DNA of 64,000 bases. Source: an uncultured Polaribacter sp. Lineage in GTDB: Bacteria; Bacteroidota; Bacteroidia; Flavobacteriales; Flavobacteriaceae. Position 1 is the first letter of the stretch; every line of letters starts with the position of its first letter. The notes below the pieces were generated by a model, which worked only from the letters and a program-made list of their open reading frames with translations, was not told where the DNA came from and did no database searches. Made by a program: the position numbers and the translations under genes. This document shows, piece after piece, positions 19,761 through 29,725 of this stretch. Location of the stretch: assembly GCF_947495205.1 (NCBI RefSeq), contig NZ_CANLXV010000013.1, positions 34,802 to 98,801 of the forward strand. The letters are read 5' to 3'.

Positions 19761-21059
19761 TTATACTAAATCAAAAACTCTAGGCAACCAAAGCGTTAAA
19801 TCTGGGAAATACGTAATTAAAAGGAGCACCCCAATCATCACTAAAAATAAAGGTAATAATGGTTTTATTACTTGTTGTATTTTTAAATCAGCTACACTAC
19901 AACCTACAAAAAGTACGGAGCCAACTGGTGGCGTACATAATCCAATACATAAATTCATGATCATAATAATACCAAAGTGAATAGGATCCATACCTAATTC
20001 TGTTACAATTGGTAAAAAGATGGGTGTAAAGATTAAAACGGCTGGTGTCATGTCCATAAAAACACCAACAAATAATAAGATTAAATTGATAATAATTAAA
20101 ATTACAATTGGGTTATCGCTAATTGACAATAACGTATTGCTAATTTCTTGAGGTATGTTTTCATAACTCATTACCCAAGACATGGCTATAGATGTAGATA
20201 CTAATAATAAAACAATTGCTGATGTTTTAATGGTTTCTAACAAAATTGGGGAAATATCTTTAACAGTTATTTCTTTATACACAAAACCTAAAACTAAAGT
20301 ATAAATTACTGCTATTGCTGAAGCTTCTGTAGCTGTAAAAATTCCGGCTACAATACCACCAATTACCACTACTAACAACATTAAACTAGGAAAAGCATCT
20401 ATAAATCTTTTAAAGAATTCTTTAAAGCCTACCATTTTATCTGTTGGATATTTTTTAATAATTGAATAAATTAAAGCTACAATCATTAATGCCAAACCAA
20501 TTAACAATCCAGGTACATAACCTGCAATAAATAATGCCGCTATAGAAACACCACCACTGGCTAAAGAATATACAATTAACACGTTACTTGGTGGTATAAT
20601 TAAACCTGTGGTTGCACTTGTAATGTTAACGGCAGCACTAAAAGATTTGTCATAACCATCTTTTTCCATCATTGGATTCATAAAACCACCAATAGCAGAT
20701 GCTGCTGCTACCGCCGATCCTGAAATAGCGCCAAACAACATACACGAAATAATGTTTACAAAAGCCAAACCACCAGGAAGTGGCCCAACTATAGCTTTGG
20801 CAAAGTTTATGAGGCGCACGGCGATTCCTCCTCTATTCATAATTTGACCTGCCAATATAAAAAATGGAATGGCAGACAAGGTAAAACTGTCTAAACTGGT
20901 TGCCATTCTTTGTGCTAAAGTTGTAACACTTGGTAAAAAAGGCATTGCACTTAATAAGGTAAATAAAGCTGCTAAACCAATTGCAAAAGCAATAGGAACT
21001 CTTAAAGATAAAAAAACTAAAAAGCTAACAACTAAAATAAGGACTTCTACTAGATTCAT
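19761..21059 (-). CDS. dctM: TRAP transporter large permease subunit
   Basis: RVPIAFAIGLAAL; PFFILAGQIMNRGGI; GAISGSAVAAASAIGG; NLCIGLCTPPVGSVLFVG. Confidence 0.93.
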   Translation of the reverse strand: MNLVEVLILVVSFLVFLSLRVPIAFAIGLAALFTLLSAMPFLPSVTTLAQRMATSLDSFTLSAIPFFILAGQIMNRGGIAVRLINFAKAIVGPLPGGLAFVNIISCMLFGAISGSAVAAASAIGGFMNPMMEKDGYDKSFSAAVNITSATTGLIIPPSNVLIVYSLASGGVSIAALFIAGYVPGLLIGLALMIVALIYSIIKKYPTDKMVGFKEFFKRFIDAFPSLMLLVVVIGGIVAGIFTATEASAIAVIYTLVLGFVYKEITVKDISPILLETIKTSAIVLLLVSTSIAMSWVMSYENIPQEISNTLLSISDNPIVILIIINLILLFVGVFMDMTPAVLIFTPIFLPIVTELGMDPIHFGIIMIMNLCIGLCTPPVGSVLFVGCSVADLKIQQVIKPLLPLFLVMIGVLLLITYFPDLTLWLPRVFDLV

Positions 21060-21062
21060 AAT

Positions 21063-21533
21063 TTATGCTTTGTTTAATTTTCTTAAGTTTAAAAGTGTAT
21101 CAATACTATAATAGCAAATTAATATTCCTGAAATTGGCACCACCAAGTAAATAAATCCTAATGGAATTTCTAAGGTTGCAGATGTTTGCCCAAATTGAAA
21201 ACTCAATTGACATAATCTTGCTCCTCCAATAATCATAACCGTTAATGCAAATACCGCAATTGATATAAATACAATGCCGTTGAATAAATTTTGTCTTTTT
21301 TGAACTGTTTGTTCTGGTATTAAATCAATTGCCAAATGTAAATTTTTTCCTGCAGCGTATGCAGCACCTAATAAACCAACCCAAATTAATGAGAAACTAG
21401 AAACTTCATCTGTGATGGTACTTGGTGCTCTCAATACAAACCTAGAAAAAACTTGCCAAACTACGCTTACCAACATTATTACTAATATTAAAAGCACTAA
21501 CTTTTCTAAAACACTATCTATTTTTGCTCTCAT
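21063..21533 (-). CDS. dctQ: TRAP transporter small permease subunit
   Basis: VVWQVFSRFVLRAPSTITDEVSSFSLIWVGLLGAAYAAGKNLHLAIDLI; position next to DctM. Confidence 0.9.
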   Translation of the reverse strand: MRAKIDSVLEKLVLLILVIMLVSVVWQVFSRFVLRAPSTITDEVSSFSLIWVGLLGAAYAAGKNLHLAIDLIPEQTVQKRQNLFNGIVFISIAVFALTVMIIGGARLCQLSFQFGQTSATLEIPLGFIYLVVPISGILICYYSIDTLLNLRKLNKA

Positions 21534-22519
21534 TATTGTTTATTTTTTATAGAAGAAATTAGCGTTTTCATTTCTTTATTTCCATTAAACATTTCTAAAA
21601 TTCCTTTGGTTTGTTCTTCAAATGGTTTTTTCTCTGGATAAACAACCTGCACACCAGCAGCCTTTACTGCAGCAATTGATTCTTTTTCTGAAGCTGCCCA
21701 TAATTTACGTTGTGCATTAGTACTTACTTTTACTGCACTTTTTAACCATTGTTTTTCCTTATCGTTTAAACGACTCCAAGTATCTGTACCAATCAATAAA
21801 ACATCGGGTACTGCCGTGTGTTCGTCTAAACTGTAAAATTTACAAACTTCGTAGTGTTTAGAAGTGTAAAAACTTGGCGGGTTATTCTCTGCACCGTCTA
21901 CAACTCCTTGTTGTAAAGCAGTATATAATTCTCCCCAAGAAATTGGAGTTGGTGAGCCTCCTAAATCATTTACCATAGCTACTGCCATGTTACTTTTTTG
22001 TACTCTAATTTTTTTTCCTTTTAAATCTGCTGGAGATTTTATTGGCGCTTCTTTCATGTAAAAACTTCTACTTCCTGCATCATAAAAGGTTAAGCCTCTT
22101 AGCCTAAATTTTTCTCCTTTTAGTAATAAACTTTCGCCTATTTCACTATCAAAAACACTAAACGTATGTGCTTTATCTCTAAACATATAAGGCACACTAA
22201 ACACCTTATATTCTGGAATAAAATTTTCTAAAACGGCTGCAGATACTTTGGTAATATCTAAACTACCAATTTGCAACAATTCTAAACATTCTCTTTCTCC
22301 TCCTAACTGTCCACTAGGATAAATGTTTAATTGCAGTTTACCTTGAGATTGTTTTTTTAATTCTTCACCTAAGATTACCATTGCTTTGTGCACTGGATGT
22401 TGTGTATCTAAAGCATGCCCCAAACGTATGGTTTTTATAGTAGATTTAGATTGACAACCTAGAAAAAATAGGGTGGTAATTGCTATAATTAAATATTGAA
22501 AAAAATGTGATTTTCTCAT
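21533..22519 (-). CDS. dctP: TRAP transporter substrate-binding lipoprotein (DctP family)
   Basis: IRLGHALDTQHPVHKAM; GQLGGERECLELLQIGSLDI; LQQGVVDGAENNPPSFYTSKHYEV. Start probably MRKSHFFQ (22519). Confidence 0.92.
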   Translation of the reverse strand: MRKSHFFQYLIIAITTLFFLGCQSKSTIKTIRLGHALDTQHPVHKAMVILGEELKKQSQGKLQLNIYPSGQLGGERECLELLQIGSLDITKVSAAVLENFIPEYKVFSVPYMFRDKAHTFSVFDSEIGESLLLKGEKFRLRGLTFYDAGSRSFYMKEAPIKSPADLKGKKIRVQKSNMAVAMVNDLGGSPTPISWGELYTALQQGVVDGAENNPPSFYTSKHYEVCKFYSLDEHTAVPDVLLIGTDTWSRLNDKEKQWLKSAVKVSTNAQRKLWAASEKESIAAVKAAGVQVVYPEKKPFEEQTKGILEMFNGNKEMKTLISSIKNKQ

Positions 22520-22532
22520 TTTTATGGTGCGA

Positions 22533-23696
22533 TTAAAGTTTGGTAACAATTAATGGGTTATTGATCTTTTCTGAGAAATCTGTTAAGTAATTTTCCCATT
22601 CTTTTTGCGTGCTGAATTGTTTGCTTTTTTTCCATCCAAAGCCACTATAAAAAACAACTTTATTATCGATTACGTTTAAATGTAAAAAATGATTACTCTC
22701 ATCTTTTCTAGAAGTTACGTATTTCTCTGATCCTGCAAAATAAGGTTTTGTAGTTACTATTCCTGTGCCTACTTCAGAATCATCTAAAGTTTCCCAATGA
22801 CTTACCCAGAAACTGGCATCATTTTGATTGGTTAACCCTGTTTTTTTGTGCAACGTAATTCCTGATGAAATTGTATCTGTACCTGTAACATCAATTTCAA
22901 AACGCGTTAAGTTTTGGCCGTAATCTAAAGAAATGTGTTTGGTTTCGTTAATTGGTTTTCCATTTGCATTCCAGGTAGCATAGGTTAATACAAAACTGGT
23001 TCTTAATGGGCCTGTTGTAATGGTTTTATAAGAAGTAAAGTTTCTAGAAAAATAGTAAGAAGTATCTACTTTTACAGCAGTACCACCAATTCCTCTACTT
23101 ACACCTACATGAAAATTATCTAAGCCTTCACCATGGTCTTTATGGTAAGCACCTTTTTTGGCATCGTTTCTTTTGTACCATTTGTTGATAATTGGATATT
23201 CTACACGTTTTAACCAAGCATCAATTCCGCTAGATAAAGTACCTCCTTTAACACCATCTTCTATCATTTTTTGTGCTACTGGTCCAAAAGTTCTAAAAGC
23301 AACTCTATTGTTTTCCCATGTATAATCGTCTGTTCTTTCTGGTACAAAACGTGAATAACAATATGCGGTATCTACCTTTTTCTCAACTTTTGATGTTGCT
23401 AAAGTGTATGTATTGGTTGTATTTGCTTTAATATGGGGTTGAAAAAGGATAACATCCTCTTTTCCATCCAAATCTTTATCTACAAGTTGAACTATTAATT
23501 GTTTATTTTCCTCATCTAAAATTACAAGATTCGCTACTTTTTCAACATTCACATCAGAAATATCAACAGAAACGGTTTCAAATTGTCTACTTGAATTTAA
23601 GGTATTTTTTACCGTAATTGTTGTTATTACTTCAGGGCTTTCTTTACAGGATGTAAAAAATGAAAAACCCATTAATAAAAGTGCTATTTTCTTCAT
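22533..23696 (-). CDS. DUF4861-like protein, putative lipoprotein, in uronate operon
   Basis: Lipobox FFTSC|KES; AYCYSRFVPERTDDYTWENNRVAFRTFGP, typical of the DUF4861 family. Start probably MKKIALLLMG (23696). Confidence 0.7.
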   Translation of the reverse strand: MKKIALLLMGFSFFTSCKESPEVITTITVKNTLNSSRQFETVSVDISDVNVEKVANLVILDEENKQLIVQLVDKDLDGKEDVILFQPHIKANTTNTYTLATSKVEKKVDTAYCYSRFVPERTDDYTWENNRVAFRTFGPVAQKMIEDGVKGGTLSSGIDAWLKRVEYPIINKWYKRNDAKKGAYHKDHGEGLDNFHVGVSRGIGGTAVKVDTSYYFSRNFTSYKTITTGPLRTSFVLTYATWNANGKPINETKHISLDYGQNLTRFEIDVTGTDTISSGITLHKKTGLTNQNDASFWVSHWETLDDSEVGTGIVTTKPYFAGSEKYVTSRKDESNHFLHLNVIDNKVVFYSGFGWKKSKQFSTQKEWENYLTDFSEKINNPLIVTKL

Positions 23697-23750
23697 AATT
23701 AAAGTGCTAAAAACTCCACAAAACAATTATTTTATGGAGCTGAAATTTAT

Positions 23751-24545
23751 TTATTCTTCGTTTGATGGTTTTCCTATAGTTGCTAAAATTCCTCCATCAA
23801 CATATAAAATATGTCCGTTTACAAAATCACTCGCTTTAGAAGATAAGAATACTGCTGCTCCTGCTAAATCGTCTGGATCTCCCCATTTTTTTGCTGGGGT
23901 TCTGTTCACAATAAAATCGTTAAAAGGATGTCCTTCTACTCTTATTGGTGCTGTTTGCGAAGTTGCAAAATAGCCTGGTCCTATTCCGTTAACTTGTACA
24001 CCAAAACGAGCCCATTCTGTTGCCATATTTTTAGTTAACATCACTAAACCACCTTTTGCAGCTGCATAAGCTCCTACGGTATTTCTACCCAATTCGCTCA
24101 TCATAGAACAAATATTAATTATTTTTCCTGCCTTTCTTTCCATCATGCCTTTAATTACATGTTTAGAAACAATAAAAGGACTTACCAAATCAATATCTAT
24201 TACTTGCTTAAAGTCTTCAACTTCCATTTCTGCTAATGGAGTTCTTTTAATGATTCCTGCGTTGTTTACCAAAATATCAATAGCACCAACTTCGCTTTCT
24301 ATTTTGTTAATGGCTGCAATTACTTGTGCTTCATCTGCTACATTAAATTTGTAGCCCACAGCATTAATTCCTGCTTCTTTGTATAAAGCTACAGCTTTGT
24401 CTATTTTTTCTTGTGATGAATTTCCGTTCACCACAATAGTTGCACCTGCTTTTCCTAAACCCATGGCCATAGACATTCCTAAACCATGTGTAGAACCAGT
24501 TACCAAGGCTACTTTACCTGTAATATCAAATAATGTTTGAGACAT
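23751..24545 (-). CDS. kduD: SDR oxidoreductase, KduD/gluconate 5-dehydrogenase-like
   Basis: TGSTHGLGMSMAMGLGKAG; NNAGI; YAAAKGG; adjacent to kduI. Confidence 0.8.
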   Translation of the reverse strand: MSQTLFDITGKVALVTGSTHGLGMSMAMGLGKAGATIVVNGNSSQEKIDKAVALYKEAGINAVGYKFNVADEAQVIAAINKIESEVGAIDILVNNAGIIKRTPLAEMEVEDFKQVIDIDLVSPFIVSKHVIKGMMERKAGKIINICSMMSELGRNTVGAYAAAKGGLVMLTKNMATEWARFGVQVNGIGPGYFATSQTAPIRVEGHPFNDFIVNRTPAKKWGDPDDLAGAAVFLSSKASDFVNGHILYVDGGILATIGKPSNEE

Positions 24546-24554
24546 ATTTTTATC

Positions 24555-25397
24555 TTATCTTAAATCTGTAATTTTCGCAACATCCATATCATTATAATCT
24601 AGGTTTTCTCCTGCCATACCCCAAATAAAAGTATAATTAGAAGTACCAGAACCAGAGTGAATAGACCATGGTGGTGAAATTACAGCTTCATGATTTTGCA
24701 TCCAAATATGACGCGTTTCTTGTGGTTCGCCCATAAAATGACATACAGATTGCTCTTCCATAATGTCCATATAATAATAAATTTCCATTCTTCTATCATG
24801 CACATGAGCTGGCATGGTATTCCAAACAGAACCTGTTTTCAACTCAGTCATTCCCATTTGTAATTGACAAGTAGTTACAATACCACCAATAATCATCTGG
24901 TTTACTGTTCTATGATTAGCTGTCTCTAAACTTCCTAATTCAATTTTATTTGCTTCCTCTTTAGTAACTTGCTTCGTTGGGTAAGCGCTGTGTGCTGGTG
25001 CAGAGTTCATGTAAAACTTTGCAGGGTTATTGGCATCTTCACTAGTAAAAGTTACTTCTTTTACACCTTTTCCTAAGTATAAAGCATCTTTATGCAACAT
25101 TTTGTAGCTTTCTCCATCTGCAGTAATGGTTCCTGTACCACCAACATTAATAACACCAACCTCTCTTCTGTCCAAAAAGTTTTCTGATTTTAAAGAATCT
25201 ATGGTTTCTAATGTTAATGCATCAGTTGTAGGAACAGCACCTCCTGCCATATATCTATCATAATGTGTATATACCCATTTAATATGACCTGCATTCATTA
25301 AATCTGGTATTAAAAACTCATTTCTTAATTCTTGTGTGTCGTATTTTTTAACTGCTTGCGGACTTGAAGCGTATCTTGTTTCAAAAGTTGTTGCCAT
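24555..25397 (-). CDS. kduI: 5-dehydro-4-deoxy-D-glucuronate isomerase
   Basis: RYASSPQAVKKYDTQELRNEFLI; WNTMPAHVHDRRMEIYYYMDI; PPWSIHSGSGTSNYTFIWGM. Confidence 0.95.
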   Translation of the reverse strand: MATTFETRYASSPQAVKKYDTQELRNEFLIPDLMNAGHIKWVYTHYDRYMAGGAVPTTDALTLETIDSLKSENFLDRREVGVINVGGTGTITADGESYKMLHKDALYLGKGVKEVTFTSEDANNPAKFYMNSAPAHSAYPTKQVTKEEANKIELGSLETANHRTVNQMIIGGIVTTCQLQMGMTELKTGSVWNTMPAHVHDRRMEIYYYMDIMEEQSVCHFMGEPQETRHIWMQNHEAVISPPWSIHSGSGTSNYTFIWGMAGENLDYNDMDVAKITDLR

Positions 25398-25437
25398 AGT
25401 TTTTCTTTTAATATTTTATTTTAATTGTAACGTTTAA

Positions 25438-25470
25438 GGTATCATGCTGAATTTAGTTCAGTATGATACC
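25438..25470. repeat. REP-like intergenic hairpin between uxuA and kduI
   Basis: GGTATCATGCTGAA TTTAG TTCAGTATGATACC, near-perfect 14-bp arms with one G:T, no T-tract. Confidence 0.55.
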
Positions 25471-25478
25471 CAAACAGT

Positions 25479-26666
25479 TTATAATGAACGTCTAATTCCT
25501 AGTTCTAGACCTCTTAATTCTGCTAAACCTCGTAAACGACCAATTCCAGAATATCCTGGATTCGTCTTCTTTTTTAAATCGTCTAACATTTTATGTCCAT
25601 GATCTGGTCTAAAAGGCATTCTAACATCTTGTCTACCTGCTGCAATTCGTTTTTGTTGTTCTAAAACCAATTCTTTCATAACTGCGTACATGTCTACATC
25701 ACCTTCTAAATGATCTGCTTCATGGAAATTTCCTTCTGCATCTCGTTTTGTAGCACGTAAATGAATAAAATGAATTCTATCTCCTAAACGTTTTACCATT
25801 CCTGCCAAATCATTATCTGCTCTTACACCAAAAGAACCTGTACAAAAGGTTAATCCGTTATTTGGAGATTTTACAGCATCGTATAAATCTACAATATCTT
25901 GCTCTGTAGATACAACTCTTGGTAAACCTAAAATAGGAAAAGGTGGATCATCTGGATGAATACACATTAACACACCTGCTTGCTCTGCTGCAGGTATAAT
26001 TTCTGATAAGAAAGAGAATAAATTTGCTTTTAATTCTTTTGGACCAATATTATTATAAGTGGCTAAAATTGCATTAAATTCTTCTAAAGAATAACCTTCT
26101 TCTGCGCCTGGTAAACCAGCAATAATATTTCTTATAAGTTTGGTTTGCTCTTCTTCTGAAGTGTTTTTAATAAAGTCTGCAGCTTCTTGTTTTTGCGCAT
26201 CAGAATAATCATTTTCTGCTCCTGGTCTTTTTAACAAATACAGTTCAAAAGCTGCAAAAGCTGCTGCTTCAAAACGTAAAGCAGTAGATTGATCTGAAAC
26301 TTCATAATCTAAATTGGTACGTGTCCAATCTAAAACCGGCATAAAATTATAACATACAATATCAATACCACAAGCACCTAAATTTAAAAGCGTTTGTTTG
26401 TAATTTTGATAATATTTTTTATAGTCGCCTGTTTTGGTTTTTATATTTTCATGAATTGGCACAGATTCTACCACAGACCAAGTTAAGCCTACTTCTTCTA
26501 TTTGTGCAATTCTTTTCTGAATTTCTGCTACCGTCCAAACTTCTCCATTTGGAATGTGATGTAATGCAGATACAATACCTGTTGCACCTGACTGTTTGAT
26601 ATCAGCTAAAGAAACCGGGTCATTTGGACCATACCAACGCCATGTTTGTTCTAAATTCATACTCAT
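25479..26666 (-). CDS. uxuA: D-mannonate dehydratase
   Basis: [73 protein letters not shown]. Confidence 0.96.
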   Translation of the reverse strand: MSMNLEQTWRWYGPNDPVSLADIKQSGATGIVSALHHIPNGEVWTVAEIQKRIAQIEEVGLTWSVVESVPIHENIKTKTGDYKKYYQNYKQTLLNLGACGIDIVCYNFMPVLDWTRTNLDYEVSDQSTALRFEAAAFAAFELYLLKRPGAENDYSDAQKQEAADFIKNTSEEEQTKLIRNIIAGLPGAEEGYSLEEFNAILATYNNIGPKELKANLFSFLSEIIPAAEQAGVLMCIHPDDPPFPILGLPRVVSTEQDIVDLYDAVKSPNNGLTFCTGSFGVRADNDLAGMVKRLGDRIHFIHLRATKRDAEGNFHEADHLEGDVDMYAVMKELVLEQQKRIAAGRQDVRMPFRPDHGHKMLDDLKKKTNPGYSGIGRLRGLAELRGLELGIRRSL

Positions 26667-26771
26667 AATTCCATCTTAACCTTCCTAAAGTGAAGGGATT
26701 TTATTTATTATTAATACTAATTATTTTTTTTGAATAGATTGATTCTAAATCATCAAAATACTACTGAAATT

Positions 26772-27599
26772 TTAAACACCACTATATGCTGAAAAACCAC
26801 CATCAATTGGAATTACAATTCCAGTAACAAATGCTGATGCATCATCACATAAAAATAGTGTAGAACTTACCAAATCATCTGCAGTACCATAACGTCCCAT
26901 AGGTGTTTGATCTATAATTTGTTGCCCTCTTTGCGTTAAGCTTCCATCTTCATTAGTTAATAAAGCACGGTTTTGATCTGTTAAGAAAAAACCTGGCGCC
27001 AATGCATTTACACGAATACCAACTTTAGAAAAATGTACTGCCAACCATTGTGTAAAGTTTGATATAGCTGCCTTTGCACCACTATATGCAGGTATTTTAG
27101 TTAATGGTGTATAAGCATTCATTGATGAAATATTTAAAACCGAACAACCTTCACGACCAACCATATCTTTAGCAAAAACTTGAGTAGGAATTAACGTTCC
27201 TAAAAAGTTTAAATTAAAGGTAAATTCTATTCCTTTAGGATCTAAATCAAAAAAAGTTTTAAAACCTTCTACTGTACTTTGTAAATCTTCCATTGCAAAA
27301 AACGGATTAGATGTAGTTCCTAAAGGATGATTACCTCCTGCTCCATTTACCAAAATATCTACCTTACCAAAGGCAGCATTAATTGTTTCTTTGGCTTTTT
27401 CTAAAGAATCTTTTTCTAAAACATTCGCAGCAACTCCTATAGCCTCTCCTCCTGCTTCTTTAATTGCTGTAGCAACATTATTTGCTGCTTCTTCTCTTAA
27501 GTCTAAAACTGCTATTTTATTACCTTGCTTTGCAAGAGCCATAGCCATTGTGCTACATAAAACGCCTCCTGCACCTGTTAATACGATTGTTTTACTCAT
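26772..27599 (-). CDS. SDR oxidoreductase, probable D-mannonate oxidoreductase/fructuronate reductase (UxuB-type function)
   Basis: TGAGGVLCSTMAMALAKQG; VNGAGGNHP; YSGAKAAISNFTQWLAVHFSKVGIRVNALAPGFFLTDQNRALL; adjacent to uxuA. Confidence 0.78.
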   Translation of the reverse strand: MSKTIVLTGAGGVLCSTMAMALAKQGNKIAVLDLREEAANNVATAIKEAGGEAIGVAANVLEKDSLEKAKETINAAFGKVDILVNGAGGNHPLGTTSNPFFAMEDLQSTVEGFKTFFDLDPKGIEFTFNLNFLGTLIPTQVFAKDMVGREGCSVLNISSMNAYTPLTKIPAYSGAKAAISNFTQWLAVHFSKVGIRVNALAPGFFLTDQNRALLTNEDGSLTQRGQQIIDQTPMGRYGTADDLVSSTLFLCDDASAFVTGIVIPIDGGFSAYSGV

Positions 27600-27949
27600 T
27601 GATAGTTTTCTTATTTGTAATTATAATATTAATATATTTATTTTATGTAATGATTCAAAAAAGGGTAAATAACATCCAACCATCTTATTTAAAGCTAGTT
27701 ATATTCCTGTAAATAATCTTAAACTGTATTTTTATTAAAATCAAAAATACGTAAATTAAATTATTTTTACTTGAAATAATAGCATCGTTTATAATTTTTT
27801 ATGACCGTTTAAATTTATCTTTATCAAAAAGATAATACATGAGATTCAACTTAAAATTTTTCTTGTTATAAAAGATTTATTTCAAGATGAATCAAAAAAA
27901 CTATTTAAAAAAATAAACGATATTATGCCGATATTTTATAAATGAAGAA

Positions 27950-28000
27950 AATTATATTGTTTTATAAATTGAATATTCAAACTTACAAAACAATATAATT
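27950..28000. terminator. Hairpin downstream of the 55-aa ORF
   Basis: AATTATATTGTTTT ... AAAACAATATAATT, 14-bp perfect inverted repeat. Confidence 0.5.
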
Positions 28001-28060
28001 CTTAAAGCACGTTGTATTTCTTATGCAACTTCTTAAAATAAGTGGTAATGTTACAAAGTC

Positions 28061-28228
28061 TTATTCTTCTTTCAGCCAAAAAGGCGTAGCAATAAACCAT
28101 AAAACCGTACCAATTAGCATAAACATTTTCAATTTAGATGCATCTATTGTTCCTAAGAATAAAAGTATACTTGCTAGCAATATTAAAACACCTATAGCTA
28201 ATGCACTTATTAATTTTAGTATTTTCAT
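28061..28228 (-). CDS. Small (55 aa) two-TM membrane protein downstream of the permease
   Basis: Not in the ORF track. MKILKLISALAIGVLILLASILLFLGTIDASKLKMFMLIGTVLWFIATPFWLKEE*; starts 3 bp after the permease stop; two hydrophobic helices. Confidence 0.7.
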   Translation of the reverse strand: MKILKLISALAIGVLILLASILLFLGTIDASKLKMFMLIGTVLWFIATPFWLKEE

Positions 28229-28231
28229 AAT

Positions 28232-29617
28232 TTAAGATTTTTGAAGTTTCATAATAATAACATATAATATACTTGAGGCAACCCAACAAGGAATTACGGC
28301 ATACGCTGGAAATAAGTTTTGCATAAAAATAAAATATAATCCTAATGCTACTGGAAGTACCCAAGCTAACAAAACTGCAGGATTAAATACAGAACCTTTT
28401 TGATCTGCATAATCTTGGGTGAAATTCATTTTCTTTGCAAGGTAATGGTTTACAAAAATAACCCCTCCCATTGGCCCTAAAATAGTACCATATAAACCTA
28501 CAAAATCAAGTAATTTTCCTGAAAGTGCAGGAAAAATACCGGCAGCTGTAGCCACTAAACCAGCTAAAATTACACCTGAATATGACTTTGCTTTTGCAGG
28601 AAATAGACTTTGAAAAGCAAGACCTGCTCTATATATAGTTGGGTTTGCAGTTGTCCAACCTGCTACAATTACACAAATAATACCTGTCCAACCAACTGCA
28701 CTCCAAGCTAGTGCACCTGGATTTGCAGAAATATCTCCTGTTAATTTTATTTGGGCAGCTAACATAAATGATGCACAAATCCAAGCCATATAATGCCCTA
28801 AAAACATACCTACAGAAGGTCCCCATCCTGCACGACTATCTTTAGCAAAACGCATAATACTTAAATCTGCCATACCAAAATGCATTGCCGCGTTACATAA
28901 CCAAGAGAATATTACAATTTTCCAAAATCCGAAATCTACTTTCCCGTTAGCAGCTTGTACTACACTTACTCCTTTATCCCATTCTGTTAACAAACTATCC
29001 CAAGAATCTACATTCATTTGCGCTAAAGCAGATAATCCGCAGGCTGCAAATACAACAATCATCCATGGAGCTGCAATATTTGCAAACTTAGAAACAGTAT
29101 TATAACCAGCAGCAGCAACAATTGCCATTACTACACCTACAATAACTACAATTAATGAAAAAGCAGGACTACTTAAACCAAAAATATTTTCTGGTACAGA
29201 AAAGCTTATCCCAAAAGGAATACCCACTGCACTTGCAGAGACCGTAATCATTGCGCCAGCCAAAAAGCAAAAAAGAACGCCGTTTACCACGTTATAAACT
29301 TTTACCAAGTGTTTTCCAGCAATTTTTTCTAATTGATAATATAACGTGAGTTTACTAGAAACTGCTATTGGAGCTACTATATATCTCCAAGTAAGAATTG
29401 CTAAAATATTACCAATTAATAAACCAAATATCAAATCTTTTAAACTTGCACCGGCCGCTAAAAATAAAGGACCAATCATAAACTCTGTACCTGCAGCATG
29501 TTCCCCAGCATACATTCCTAGAAAAGATTTCCAACCTTTTAATTTTGAAGATGGTACTGGAGTTCTTGCAAACTCTCCTCCACCAACTTCTTGTACTTCT
29601 ACTGATGTTTCACTCAT
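28232..29617 (-). CDS. NCS1/purine-cytosine permease-like transporter
   Basis: About 12 hydrophobic segments; GMYAGEHAAGTEFMIGPLFLAAGASLKDLIFGLLIGNILAILTWRYI resembles NCS1-type permeases. Confidence 0.65.
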   Translation of the reverse strand: MSETSVEVQEVGGGEFARTPVPSSKLKGWKSFLGMYAGEHAAGTEFMIGPLFLAAGASLKDLIFGLLIGNILAILTWRYIVAPIAVSSKLTLYYQLEKIAGKHLVKVYNVVNGVLFCFLAGAMITVSASAVGIPFGISFSVPENIFGLSSPAFSLIVVIVGVVMAIVAAAGYNTVSKFANIAAPWMIVVFAACGLSALAQMNVDSWDSLLTEWDKGVSVVQAANGKVDFGFWKIVIFSWLCNAAMHFGMADLSIMRFAKDSRAGWGPSVGMFLGHYMAWICASFMLAAQIKLTGDISANPGALAWSAVGWTGIICVIVAGWTTANPTIYRAGLAFQSLFPAKAKSYSGVILAGLVATAAGIFPALSGKLLDFVGLYGTILGPMGGVIFVNHYLAKKMNFTQDYADQKGSVFNPAVLLAWVLPVALGLYFIFMQNLFPAYAVIPCWVASSILYVIIMKLQKS

Positions 29618-29677
29618 ATTAAGTATATTTTTATTAATTGTATTTGGTTAATTTACCTTCAAATAAAGGCGCAAAAA

Positions 29678-29725
29678 CTAAAGTAATCTTCTTGTAATGT
29701 TTTTGCATCCTGCACTATACTGTTT
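29678..29725 (-). promoter_or_regulatory. Composite promoter/operator site 4 (CAGTATAGTGCAGGATGC-N19-TACTTTAG)
   Basis: Coding strand AAACAGTATAGTGCAGGATGC AAAAACATTACAAGAAGAT TACTTTAG, about 88 bp upstream of the permease start. Confidence 0.65.

Noticed and set aside
27705-27727. Possible sixth regulon site (TTCCTGTAAATAATCTT) upstream of the UxuB-like SDR
   Set aside because: Only the TCCTGTA half matches; the invariant core is CAGGAATA instead of CAGGATRC, CAG repeats are absent and no TAnnTTTG box occurs 19 bp downstream.
28134-28364. ORF 28134..28364 (-) in the track
   Set aside because: Overlaps the permease 3' end in another frame and conflicts with the better supported 55-aa membrane protein frame at 28061-28228.
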